From positions 411,920 to 475,919 of the forward strand of contig WTPW01000311.1 of NCBI GenBank assembly GCA_009809945.1: DNA of 64,000 bases, read 5' to 3'. Source of the DNA: Gigaspora margarita (taxonomy: Eukaryota > Glomeromycota > Glomeromycetes > Diversisporales > Gigasporaceae). The notes beneath the pieces were generated by a model that made no database searches, was not told the origin of the DNA, and saw nothing but the letters and a program-made list of their open reading frames with translations. The translations under genes and the position numbers were made by a program. Positions 10,720 through 20,541 of the stretch are shown piece by piece. How positions within the stretch are numbered: the first letter of the stretch is position 1; the number at the start of each line of letters is the position of its first letter.

Positions 10720-11352
10720 GATTCCCCGAAAGTTAGTTCCCTTCTAGCTCATTTTCTTGACAATATATCACCGACAGAATGTTTCACCTACAGCCAGAAT
10801 ATTTCCTCGACATTACCATGTTTTCTACAGCTTCTTATACTGACATCTCATATTTTCGACATGACATTTCTCTGACATGACATATTTCTAATTTGACTTT
10901 TCTCCGACACTAAGTTTTATTGAATGCACTTTTTCTGATAACCCATTTTACCGACAAACACATGATAAACATATAATGACGTCATTCGTCTACCAGAATT
11001 AAAACAAACTCGCCTAAAAATACCCCTAACCTAACCCTAACTTACTCATTTAATTTTTTTTTTTTTTTTGTATTGAAAATAATGATTATTTTTAAACAAA
11101 CTTCAAATCGGGGAAAGATCTTGTCGGAAAAAGAGATATTGGAAATATGTCATGTCGAAAAAATATTTTTCTGGAATACATAATGTTAGTAAAATGTCTT
11201 TTCGAAAGTATGTCTTGTCAAGGAAAGGGGAGCCAAAAACATGTCATGTTAGAGATGCGTCTTGTCAAGAAACTATACTGTAGATGAAAATATTCTGTTG
11301 GGGATATAATGTCTGGAAAATTAGCTGGCGGGGAACTAACTTTCGGGGAATC
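10720..11352. mobile_element. Foldback element with GATTCCCCGAAAG ends, copy 2
   Basis: Ends GATTCCCCGAAAGTTAGTTC and GAACTAACTTTCGGGGAATC match copy 1 at 5117-5786, as do interior motifs such as GACATGACATATTTC. The centre has CCCTAACC repeats and a T tract of about 17 bases. Some flanking bases (ATATGATTCCCC, GAATCAAG) also agree between copies, so the true ends may lie a few bases further out. Confidence 0.75.
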
Positions 11353-11588
11353 AAGCAACAATGATAAAGGTACTTGTTTTTTGTCTCTTTATTATCTACT
11401 CGTTATCTACTTTAGTTGACTATTATTTATACGAAGGGGCGAAACGGACATTATTTATAGCAATTTGACATGTGAGGGGCAGAAAAGATCAATGATTACG
11501 ATCAAAAAGAATAAGATCGAAGTTTAGATCTTTGGCCTATCGTACGATATCAATATTATAACTCATAAAGGAGGAATTTTATAGGAGG

Positions 11589-11804
11589 GTCACCAAAATT
11601 CCGGGTCGGAATGCGTCGGAGTGCATTGGAATCATGTCCGACTTGATCGGAATTGATCAATTTTGCCTCAAGACCATAAAAAATTTTACTAATGAAATCA
11701 TATCAATTCATTAAGTAAAAAGTGCCCATTTGATAATTTTGCTATAGAACCTGCTAACAACTAGGGCTAAACGCCGACCGCATCCGACCCGGAATTTTGG
11801 TAAC
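11589..11804. mobile_element. MITE with ACCAAAATTCCGGGTCGGA ends
   Basis: GTCACCAAAATTCCGGGTCG and its near-perfect complement CGACCCGGAATTTTGGTAAC bound about 216 bases. No coding capacity. Target duplication not evident. Confidence 0.7.
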
Positions 11805-11842
11805 TACAATCGGTTATATTATCCTCCCAAGATTAATATTAC

Positions 11843-12015
11843 AATATTCATAACCTTGGTGAGATCTTGGTCCACTCTAGTAGAGTTTAGAGCGAGAGTA
11901 AACTAGCTCTTACCATAAGTCTATGTAATAAACTTGTTAAATTACATATTTGTAAAGTTAACTTTATTCATTAAAGCCAAGGCAAGATTCCACTCTTTAA
12001 AAAAAAAAAAAAAAA
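11843..12015 (+). mobile_element. Short retroposon (SINE-like) with poly-A tail and 13 bp target duplication
   Basis: The 173-base insert ends in 17-18 A residues and is flanked by AGATTAATATTAC at 11830-11842 and 12016-12028. This is the signature of LINE-mediated retroposition. The last part before the A tail (TTCATTAAAG, then GCAAGATTCCACTC) resembles the end of the LINE at 56614-59738, which reads TTCAATAAAG then GCAAAGTCTCACC. The 5' end has no clear pol III boxes, so it could be a SINE or a truncated retrocopy of the LINE 3' end or another RNA. Confidence 0.75.
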
Positions 12016-12028
12016 AGATTAATATTAC

Positions 12029-12440
12029 CGTTTCTCATAAAGCTATTTTGAAAGTTTAACATAGCCTCAAATTCAACCGGTTTATGCAATATAATTGCAA
12101 TTGTCAAAAATCTTGCCATCTTGAAACTTCATTGTCATGCATTAAATCTCCTTCCCGATTTTGCTAAATTCTTTCGTGCTTCATTTGGGCTTACGGGGCT
12201 GCTGCGTCATATCATGCACGGACGTTAATCGAATTTATTTTTATGTTTATTTTTTTTCTCACGGATTCACGTGCCAACGATTTTGCCGCTAACAATTGAC
12301 ATATGTATTGTAACTATTAAGGTGGGAGAGCGTATGCGTTTAACCAATTTAACTCTAATAGTTACTAGGAAGATATGTTTCGAATTAACTCGAATAAAGG
12401 TCTCTTCATCACTATACTAGCTTACTTCCTTTATTTTTCT
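12029..12440. other. Intergenic, no gene recognised
   Basis: Slightly less AT-rich than its surroundings. No conserved motif was found in any frame. Confidence 0.4.
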
Positions 12441-12579
12441 TAAGTAAAATCGAAGGGAACTTCTCTACTTTTATTCTATTATATTGTATTGTATTATCTG
12501 GTATATCTTTAAGTAAAATCGAAGGGAACTTCTCTACTTTTATTCTATTATATTGTATTGTATTATCTGGTATATCTTT
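12441..12579 (+). repeat. Perfect 69 bp tandem duplication
   Basis: The block beginning AAGTAAAATCGAAGGGAACT at 12442 is repeated at 12511 with a 69-base period and no visible mismatch, indicating a recent event. Confidence 0.9.
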
Positions 12580-12842
12580 ATTGAAGTCAAATTCATTCGT
12601 TTATATACATTTGAATTTAATATACGATACGTTAATGTGTTGTTTGGCATGTTAACATGTTGTTTAACACGTTACATGCTGTTCAATGATGGTACAACTA
12701 AGCCTAGCACGTTGACGTGCTATTGAGAATGTTTATAATCCGTACGTATACACGGATTTTGACTAACATTTAATGAATTATACTAAAATAGAAATGAAAG
12801 TTATCGAAAAGATCTATTTACAAATGGGGGGTAAACTAATCG

Positions 12843-12981
12843 GGGGGATTGCTAAAGCCTTGTACCTCGTTAGGATTCGTTTTTGATGCATTTAAGGTTA
12901 GCAGGTTATATAGATATCAAGAATACAATTTATGCAGTATGTAAATCAATATATGAAGGTACAAGGCTTTAGACGACCCCC
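12843..12981. mobile_element. MITE with GGGGGATTGCTAAAGCC ends, copy 1
   Basis: GGGGGATTGCTAAAGCCTTG and ACAAGGCTTTAGACGACCCC form inverted ends around 139 bases, flanked by TAATCG on both sides. A longer relative lies at 42112-42408. Confidence 0.75.
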
Positions 12982-13091
12982 TAATCGGGAAATTCTAATG
13001 TCACATTTGAATTATGACAGTATCAACTAGGACGCGTAGCACGTTTCACAACATACAACTAGTTTCAATATATAGGGGAAAACTGTATGTG

Positions 13092-13120
13092 CGTACTGTA
13101 CGTACGTACGTACATAAAAG
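13092..13120 (+). promoter_or_regulatory. (TACG)n tract with TATA-like element before F-box/LRR gene
   Basis: GTACTGTACGTACGTACGTA leads straight into CATAAAAG, and the ATG follows about 37 bases after the tract. The same TACG tract beside an ATAAAAG element occurs before the paralogue at 17941, and a TACG tract lies before the paralogue at 47588. Shared position and composition suggest a core promoter element; this is inference from conservation. Confidence 0.6.
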
Positions 13121-13150
13121 CTTATAATTTTTTAAAATATATACAGCAAT

Positions 13151-14881
13151 ATGATAACATTACCTCTTGACTGCTACGATATAATATTTAATAATCTCCG
13201 GCATAATTATAAAAACTTATATTCATGTGCTCTCGTAAATCGCCAATGGTGTAGAATTATTATACCAATATTGTGGAGTGAACCAAAAAATCATTTTAAA
13301 AACATAAAACTTATAAGAACATTCCTTTTAACATTAAATTCTGAAGAGCAAGCTCTATTAATTCCTTTTAAAATTACACTTCCAAGTTATCCAAGACCAT
13401 TATTTGAATATACAAGTTATATTACATCTATTGAAGAGCATTTATATGACGGAATTAGAAAATGGATTCATTATGAAAGAGATAAAACAGTACTTGAGCT
13501 TGAAAATGTCGTTAAATATTCTTTGATTAGAATGTTTTTACGAACTAGTAAGAATCTTAAATCTTTAATTCTTGATAATAAAACTATTTGTAATCAAATA
13601 ATATTTGAAAATCTTTATGAGAATACTACTATTACCTCTATAATTTTATATTACACCTGTATTGATTTAAATTTTAAGACAATTGACATATTAATACAGA
13701 TCCTTCATAAAAATTCTACTTTGACTTCTTTGGATCTTAATCTTCAAGGTTATCGTTTTTTCAGTAATATTGAATCAGAAAGAGAAGCATTAATAGATGC
13801 GCTTTGCAAGAATAATACTCTGAAAAAGTTGAATATTTATCATGCCCCTCCTGGATCAAAAGAAGGAGCATTAGTAGGTATACTTTGCAAGAACACCACA
13901 TTGACTTCTTTGACCCTTGATATTAGGGGTATTGGATTAGAAGAAGAAAAAACATTGGCAGATGCACTTTGCAAGAACACCACGTTGACTTTTTTGAGTC
14001 TTAAAAATAATAATTTGGGATCAGAAGAAGGAAAAGTATTAGCAGATGCACTTTACAAGAACACTACACTAATTTCTTTGGATATTAGGGGGAATGATTT
14101 TGGATCAAAAGGAGAAATAGCACTAGCAGAAATGCTTTGCAAAAACACCACGTTGACTTATTTGAATCTTAGCAAGAATAAGCTTAAATCAGAGGGCGGT
14201 AAAGCAATAGCCTATGCACTTTGCAAAAACACCACATTGACTTCTTTGGATCTTAGTTATAATGATATTGGATCAGAAGGAGGAAAAGCATTAGCAGATG
14301 CGCTTTGTAAGAATAATACTATGAAGGATTTGAATCTTGAAGGTAATTATCTTGGATCAGAAGGAGGAAAAGAATTAGCCGATGCACTTTGCAAAAACAT
14401 CACGTTGACTTCTTTGAATCTTGATTGTAACAATCTTAGATCAGAAGTAGGAAAAACATTAGCCGATGTACTTTGTAAAAACACCACGTTGACTTCTTTG
14501 CATCTTAGTTATAATAATCTTGGATCAGAAGGAGGAAAAGCATTAGCAGATGCGCTTTGTAAGAATAATACTATGAAGGATTTGAACCTTCACGGTAATT
14601 ATATTGGATCAGAAGGAGGAAAAGCACTGGCAGCTGCACTTTACAAGAACACCGGGTTGACTTCTTTGAATCTTTCTAGTAACGAACTTGCATCACAAGT
14701 AGGAAAAACATTAGCTGATGTACTTTGCAAGAATGCTACTCTGACTTCCTTGAACCTTAATTCTAATAATCTTGGACCAGAAGGAGGCAAAGCATTTGCT
14801 GATGCAATTTGCATGAATACCACGCTGACCTTTTTGAGTCTAGCTAATAATAAAATTGGATCAGAAGGAATAAAAGCATAA
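13151..14881 (+). CDS. F-box/RNI-type leucine-rich-repeat protein, 576 aa, 3' end cut by a stop
   Basis: F-box at residues 3-45 (LPLDCYDIIFNNL, then LVNRQWCRIIIPILW). A conserved linker contains MFLRTSKNLKSL near residues 128-140. About 15 RNI-type LRRs run from residue 157 to the end, with consensus NTTLTSLNLSxNNLGSEGGK plus ALADALCK. The likely role is as substrate receptor of an SCF ubiquitin ligase, inferred from the domain order. Three consecutive LRRs are duplicated as a block: bases from 14311 repeat at 14563, exactly 252 apart (three 84-base units). The reading frame stops at TAA (14879-14881) where relatives have TTA in KALADAL. The same frame then continues as a recognisable LRR remnant to TAG at 14938. 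The family C-terminal tail (FKIKSN...IEILQ) is absent, so this copy is shortened but probably still folds. Confidence 0.93.
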   Translation: MITLPLDCYDIIFNNLRHNYKNLYSCALVNRQWCRIIIPILWSEPKNHFKNIKLIRTFLLTLNSEEQALLIPFKITLPSYPRPLFEYTSYITSIEEHLYDGIRKWIHYERDKTVLELENVVKYSLIRMFLRTSKNLKSLILDNKTICNQIIFENLYENTTITSIILYYTCIDLNFKTIDILIQILHKNSTLTSLDLNLQGYRFFSNIESEREALIDALCKNNTLKKLNIYHAPPGSKEGALVGILCKNTTLTSLTLDIRGIGLEEEKTLADALCKNTTLTFLSLKNNNLGSEEGKVLADALYKNTTLISLDIRGNDFGSKGEIALAEMLCKNTTLTYLNLSKNKLKSEGGKAIAYALCKNTTLTSLDLSYNDIGSEGGKALADALCKNNTMKDLNLEGNYLGSEGGKELADALCKNITLTSLNLDCNNLRSEVGKTLADVLCKNTTLTSLHLSYNNLGSEGGKALADALCKNNTMKDLNLHGNYIGSEGGKALAAALYKNTGLTSLNLSSNELASQVGKTLADVLCKNATLTSLNLNSNNLGPEGGKAFADAICMNTTLTFLSLANNKIGSEGIKA

Positions 14882-15448
14882 TCTGATGGATTTCGCAAAA
14901 ACTTCATGTTAATTTCTTTGAAACTTTTTGCTAACTAGAAATTGCACATGTGGACAGCACATCGAATAATTTTAACTAATAATTAGAGTGTAATATATCA
15001 TTACTAATTTATGCAATGTTTTTTTTAAAAAAAATTTAAATTAGAAGTTTTAAATTGACACCTTTTTTAATGAAATAGAACCAAAAACACTTTCTTTGAA
15101 TAGTATTATAAAAGCATATAAACGAATTCATTATTCTTCGATTTTCAACAATTTTTTGTGGTTCTCAGCCTCGCTTCACTCGCCCTTCTTTCAAACCCAG
15201 TTTTATGTCAAGTTGAAAATCGATTACTTAGGCAAAAGATGCTCCCATACAAGAAAATTTCTCTGTTTCACAATTCTAATCCTACCATGTTATCAGGAAA
15301 TTTTGAAACTGTTTTAAAATAATACGATTATATTTTATTATTTAATACTTAATGTTACCGAACTTTTAAACAATACCTTATTTCATTGTTTTATATTGCT
15401 GTTTAATATTATACAGTGTGGGATAAAAAAACTAGAGTTATGCTAATA

Positions 15449-15630
15449 CCGCACAGGGCTGCATAAAGTACCAAGTAATAGTATCGGGTACTATTCAATT
15501 GTAGATTCTAGCATTTTTAAAAGCTACAGCATTAATTAAATATTCCGAATCAATTATCCTGTCATTCATGATTAATGCTCTCTTAATTTATCTTGGATTT
15601 CTTGGGAGTGCTGTATGCAACTCTGTACGG
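15449..15630. mobile_element. TA-flanked MITE, CCG(C/T)ACAG ends
   Basis: CCGCACAGGGCTGCATA and TATGCAACTCTGTACGG are imperfect inverted ends with TA on each side (15447-15448, 15631-15632). Similar TA-flanked, CCGTA-like ends occur at 22045, 34242 and 61900. Probably Tc1/mariner-type non-autonomous. Confidence 0.6.
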
Positions 15631-16504
15631 TAGCAAAAAAATTTACATAATAATCCCAATATTAATTGAATATCTCAAAGACCGAATTAATGGTTATTAA
15701 ATTATATTTTAATAAAACATGAAAATAGTTATTTATTTAAATTTTTCAAAGCTTGTTGTTTTGAAATAATATATAAGTTCCATATTCTTAAGTATTACTA
15801 TAATATTTGATACGCAAGTAAGTTCAATCTTTATTTTCCCAGATTCATATATACATGTTATTCATGGAACTATATTCTTTTAGAAGTTACACTTCAGTGT
15901 AAATATAAAGATAACCTTTCTAAATGACGAAATTACTTATGTTTAATTTGTTGTTAACCATGCATCAAAATGACTCAACTCCATCTCAATAATAAACAGA
16001 CAATTTTTTTTTACCAGTAGTGATGGGCAAAGCACGGGATCTAAAAAAATCCCGCGCGGGATTTTTAATATAAAATTGTCTGTCCTGCGTTAGCGTATCA
16101 TCTGGCCCGCATTAACATATCATCCAGCCTGCTATATTATACTATTAAAGCCCTACGATGTGCCTATTTTAAAAATATTCTAATTTACTAATAGCACTAC
16201 GTTGACTTGATATCCATCTTCTTTTTGAGATGTTATATTTCCAAACTACATTTTATTTACGAGATTTGACGTTCTTATCAATAGATGCCAAATATATTAT
16301 ATATAATTTCGTCGAATTTCTTCTAGCATATGCGAACACATTAATAAAATATATTATCAATTAATTTTAGAGTAATGCCACCTGTGCTAAAAGAGATCCA
16401 TTCGTTTTATTCGTGTTTATAACTATCAATATCCTTTAATATATCGAATATTTCTAAAAACTTTTTGATTAATTATAATATGATTTATTGTATACAGTAA
16501 ATAA

Positions 16505-17090
16505 AAATATCCTCTTTATTAAATACTTTTTTTCTAAACACATTCGAACATTTATTTTCTATTAATACCTTTTGGTATTTTGTGGATGAAATTTATGTTT
16601 TATAATAAACTAAACCGTTATATTTGTAAAAATTTATTTTTACTCTATACCAATTAGTGACAGGTGTAAATGAATTTTTCGACTTTATAACTTTAACAAA
16701 CTTCAAGTTCTTGATATTCATCACTTTTAATAATAAAAATTTCGTTTAGATTGTAGGTAGTATTAAGAATACTGCTTTCACATTGTGAACGATATGACAT
16801 ATTAGATCATTATTGTTGAAATGAGGATTTTGTTTTAAGATGTTTATTTATCAATCATTAAAAACTTGACTCGAATAAAAGAATAATGATAATATCTTTA
16901 GTAGTGAAATTAAGTTAATTCCGAATTTACAAAGTCTCCATGTTAATTTACAGCATAGAGTTAACGGAAAAAGACTAATTGAACAGATGATGAATAGCGT
17001 AGAGACACTTCATTCTTCATATAACTATTGAGAATTTTAAATAGTTAGGATGAAACTACACTACATTGATTTTAGTTGTGATATCAACGT
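16505..17090 (+). repeat. Upstream flank block shared by F-box/LRR units, copy A
   Basis: ACATTCGAACATTTATTTTC, CTATTAATACCTTTTGGTAT and CATTCTTCATATAACTATTG have close counterparts in the same order at 19485-19720, and in part at 43800-44060. The block precedes the gene at 17941 by about 900 bases, so the duplicated unit includes flanking DNA as well as the gene. Confidence 0.6.
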
Positions 17091-17890
17091 CTGTTGATAA
17101 ATAATGATATTACAAATAATGCAGACCATTTGGTAAATTGTTTAGTAAATTTTTTTCTTATAGATCAACGAGTGTTATAGTAAAAATATTTAAAATTCGA
17201 ACTGCAATTGCTCTTAAACTAGAAACACCCACATAAATAAAATTATGTATTTAAAATAACAACGCTTTTTTTATCATTTTGGTTGCTTTGAATATAGCGG
17301 ATGAATTAATTTCTATTCTTGGTTTTCGTTTTTGATGCAATTTTGATAGAAACATCAAAAACGTTTACACGTTGTGTAATACAACAAATCTCAGCTTTTT
17401 AATTTGTTAAGATAAAAAATATCAAATAATTTTAGTAAAACATTATAAAATGATTAAAAAGTACGTTAAAACAAATCCAACGAATATAATTTTATTTGTT
17501 TACGTTTGTTGGCTCAAGAGTTATTGTGGCTTGAATTCTATTATCATTATCATTAACTTATAAAAAATCTTATGTTTGTAGTTATATCAACTTTAGGCAT
17601 CTCAGTAATTTTAATATCAAAAATACACCTCATATAAAAGGTTCTTTAATTTTTAGCCAATCAAAATTCTTGTGAAATAGCTTAATGCTGAAATATGTAG
17701 CTTTTAGCTTTTAGCTAGTTACGTAGTTTTAATAAAATGTTTACTGAATACAAATTTAAGTGTTAGAAACAGGTTCATTGGCTAGTCAAAATTAGTCTAT
17801 TTTTAGTTAATTACCGGTTTATAGCTGATATACATAGCGCCCGTTTTTAACGAATTCTTACCAAATTTGGATTTTTTCAAATTATTCATA

Positions 17891-17920
17891 TAAAAGTACG
17901 TACGTACGTACGCACTAAAA
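17891..17920 (+). promoter_or_regulatory. TATA-like element and (TACG)n tract before F-box/LRR gene
   Basis: CATATAAAAG is followed at once by TACGTACGTACGTACG and ACTAAAATTTTT, ending 27 bases before the ATG at 17941. The next paralogue (ATG 20542) has the same CATAAAAG and ACTAAAATTTTT, but the TACG tract between them is replaced by TGTAAACTTACT. The tract therefore sits precisely between two conserved blocks. Confidence 0.6.
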
Positions 17921-17940
17921 TTTTTCAATTTTATTTCAAT

Positions 17941-19335
17941 ATGAAAACATTACCTCTTGAATGCTACCATATAATATTCAATAACCTTCGACATAATTAT
18001 AACAGCTTATTTTCATGTGCTCTTGTAGACCGTCAATGGTGTAGAATTATTATACCAATATTGTGGTGCGAACCGGGACATTATTTTAAAGATCAAAGAC
18101 TTATAAAAATATTTCTTTTATCATTAAATACTGAAGAGAAAGCTTTATTAACTCCTTTTAAAATTATTCTTCCAAGTCATCCCAAACCATTATTTGAATA
18201 TACAAGTTTTATCACATCTGTTAGCAGTTATTTGTCTGAGGGAGTTAAAAATTGGCTTGGATGCAAAAACGGGCGTGAACTTAAATATGCCGTTGAATGT
18301 TCTTTAATTGCAATGTTTCTACGAACTAGCAAGAATCTTAAACATTTAAGTCTTAAAGAAATTATTTGCAATAAATTAATATTTAAAAACCTTTATGAGA
18401 ATACTACTATTACCTCTATGGATCTATATGTCAATGGTGGTGGTTTTAACTCTAAGTCAATAGATGTATTAGTAAGGGTCCTTAATAAGAATTCTACTTT
18501 GACTTCTTTGAAGTTTAGTTCTAATCAATATGATTACAAAGGAGTGGAAACACTATTAACGGCTCTTAATAAAAATACTGCTCTAAATTCTTTAGATCTC
18601 TATGATAATATGATTGGTACTGAAGGGGGAAAGGTATTAGCAATGTTCCTTTGTAAGAACACTACATTAACTTCTTTGAATCTTGTTAAGAATATTCTTG
18701 GATCAGAAGGAGGAAAAACATTGGCTGATGCACTTTGTAAGAACACTACATTGACTTCCTTGAATCTTGGTTGGAATAATCTCGGTTCAGAAGGAGGAAA
18801 ATCGTTAGCAGGTGCACTTTGCAAAAACGCTACATTGGCTTCTTTGAATCTTGATTTAAATTATCTTGGATCGAAAGGAGGAAAAGCATTTGCTGATGCA
18901 CTTTGCAAGAATTCCACATTAACTTTCTTGGATCTTGGTTGGAATAATATTGGCTCAGAAGGAGGAAAAGCGTTAGCAGATGCACTTTGCAAGAATACTA
19001 CACTGACTTATTTGAATCTTGATTTGAATGATTTGGGATCAGAAGGAGGAAATGCTTTAGCAGATGCACTTTGCATGAACACCACGTTGACCTTTCTGAA
19101 TCTTAGTGATAACAACCTTGGATCAGAAGGAGGGAAAGCATTAGCTGATGCGCTTTGCAAGAACACCGCGTTGATCTCTCTGAATCTTAGTTATAATAAT
19201 CTTGGATCAGAAGGAGGAAAAGCGTTAGCAAATACACTTTTCAAGAATACCACATTGGCTTCTTTGAATCTTCTATCAAATAATATTAATTTTAAAATAA
19301 AATCAAACAGTAAAAATATAGAAATATTACAATAA
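17941..19335 (+). CDS. F-box/RNI-type leucine-rich-repeat protein, 464 aa
   Basis: F-box at residues 3-44 (LPLECYHIIFNNL, LVDRQWCRIIIPILW). The linker contains FEYTSFITSV and MFLRTSKNLKHL. Eleven RNI-type LRRs follow, including LGWNNLGSEGGK and LSYNNLGSEGGK units. The protein ends in the family tail FKIKSNSKNIEILQ. A role as an SCF substrate adaptor is inferred. It is nearly co-linear with the next gene at 20542-21933, including a matching linker and matching order of the first LRRs. The two and their flanks are a tandem duplication of about 2.6 kb. It has three LRRs fewer than the genes at 8263 and 45903, so length differs by whole 28-residue units. No introns; ATG chosen directly before the conserved LPLECY. 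Confidence 0.94.
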   Translation: MKTLPLECYHIIFNNLRHNYNSLFSCALVDRQWCRIIIPILWCEPGHYFKDQRLIKIFLLSLNTEEKALLTPFKIILPSHPKPLFEYTSFITSVSSYLSEGVKNWLGCKNGRELKYAVECSLIAMFLRTSKNLKHLSLKEIICNKLIFKNLYENTTITSMDLYVNGGGFNSKSIDVLVRVLNKNSTLTSLKFSSNQYDYKGVETLLTALNKNTALNSLDLYDNMIGTEGGKVLAMFLCKNTTLTSLNLVKNILGSEGGKTLADALCKNTTLTSLNLGWNNLGSEGGKSLAGALCKNATLASLNLDLNYLGSKGGKAFADALCKNSTLTFLDLGWNNIGSEGGKALADALCKNTTLTYLNLDLNDLGSEGGNALADALCMNTTLTFLNLSDNNLGSEGGKALADALCKNTALISLNLSYNNLGSEGGKALANTLFKNTTLASLNLLSNNINFKIKSNSKNIEILQ

Positions 19336-19720
19336 AAATGTTGTAGATGGATACAGAATATTTGGAGTTTCGGAATCAACTTGAGTTGATTCTATTTAAA
19401 TGTACTTAGATCTTAAAACGACTTAAAATTTAAACATGAATAAAAGCTGAATTTTATAGTAAATACCATTCTGTTATATGCATTAAATACAATATCCTTT
19501 TTACTTTTTTTAAACATTCGAATATTTATTCTCTATTAATACCTTTGATATTATTTGGGTAATAAACCAATACAATTGCATTTGTAAAAATTATTTTTTA
19601 CTCTACATTTATGCCAATTAGTTTCGGCTTTATAAATTAACAAGCGTATAAATACATCGTTCTTCATATAATTATACACTTTCGTTGTATCGATTTTGGC
19701 ATGCACTCCGTACGTATGCT
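19336..19720 (+). repeat. Flank block shared by F-box/LRR units, copy B
   Basis: Just after the stop, GGATACAGAATATTTGGAGT and TCAACTTGAGTTGATTCTA match 22396-22440 downstream of the next gene. From 19485, AACATTCGAATATTTATTCT and CTCTATTAATACCTTTGATA match copy A at 16505. This links the 3' flank of one unit to the 5' flank of the next, as expected of tandem duplication. Confidence 0.65.
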
Positions 19721-19958
19721 TTTTCATCTCGGGGGAGAGGCTTATGATCTGCGTTGCCAGATTTAGTTGTAGGCCTTAGGCATTAAGATATAAGTATTTT
19801 AAATGAATGTAATTTTTATAATGAGGTTGTCATCAATTCTCTTTTTTTACAGAAAGTCATCTGATTTGCATATTCTTTGGTATAGACCCAATCCAAGCAA
19901 ATGAATCGAACACCAAAATTAGGTAATGAAAATGGTGAGAAAATACACTACTGAGAGT

Positions 19959-20363
19959 CAGGGCACAAAATCTACTGTAAATACTGGAAGTTCCTGTAAA
20001 TCAAAAAAAATTCTTGCGCAGTTTTGTTACTTGTAATTTCGTAAATAACCTGGCATCAGATATTATGGTAAATTGTCCGTTATTTCTCTTGCTATGGACT
20101 TAAACTTACGGTCAATAGAAATATCGTCGGTAAAAATTCGGGTACGTCATGCTCAATTTTGAGGTAGGTTAGAAATGTCGCGGTCTCGTGATCACCGACC
20201 GATAATTCAAATTACATATTATTTGTACTGTACGCAATAATTTAATTATTACGTACATTTAAAAACTATTGGTATTTTAAACGTAATGGGGTCGGAAGAG
20301 GTCAGTAATCATGAGACCGCGACATTTTCTGCCACCACTAACCTATCTCAATTTTGTGCCCTG
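19959..20363. mobile_element. Foldback element, CAGGGCACAAAAT ends
   Basis: A perfect 13-base inverted terminus (CAGGGCACAAAAT / ATTTTGTGCCCTG) bounds 405 bases. Inside, AGGTAGGTTAGAAATGTCGC with GGTCTCGTGAT (20160-20195) pairs with ATCATGAGACCGCGACATTT and CTAACCTA (20308-20346). No target duplication is visible. It lies between the two youngest F-box/LRR paralogues, ending about 180 bases before the second ATG. Confidence 0.7.
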
Positions 20364-20541
20364 TACTACGTTAGAAATAAAATATTAATTGCAAAATATT
20401 CATATGATAAATTTTTACGTAATATCCTGTATGACGTGCGTACTTGGTATCACTGCATTCATAAAATTGCCGTATGCAACCCTTTCCAAATTCACATAAA
20501 AGTGTAAACTTACTACTAAAATTTTTAGTAATTTTTTCAAG

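Larger units (their letters stand above)
14939..17890. other. Intergenic between the first two plus-strand F-box genes
   Basis: Holds a MITE at 15449-15630 and a block at 16505-17090 shared with other family flanks, both listed separately. A short segment near 16021-16165 has GCGCGGG hairpin sequence and two CGTTAGCGTATCATC-like motifs, perhaps a decayed element. No genes are seen. Confidence 0.45.
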
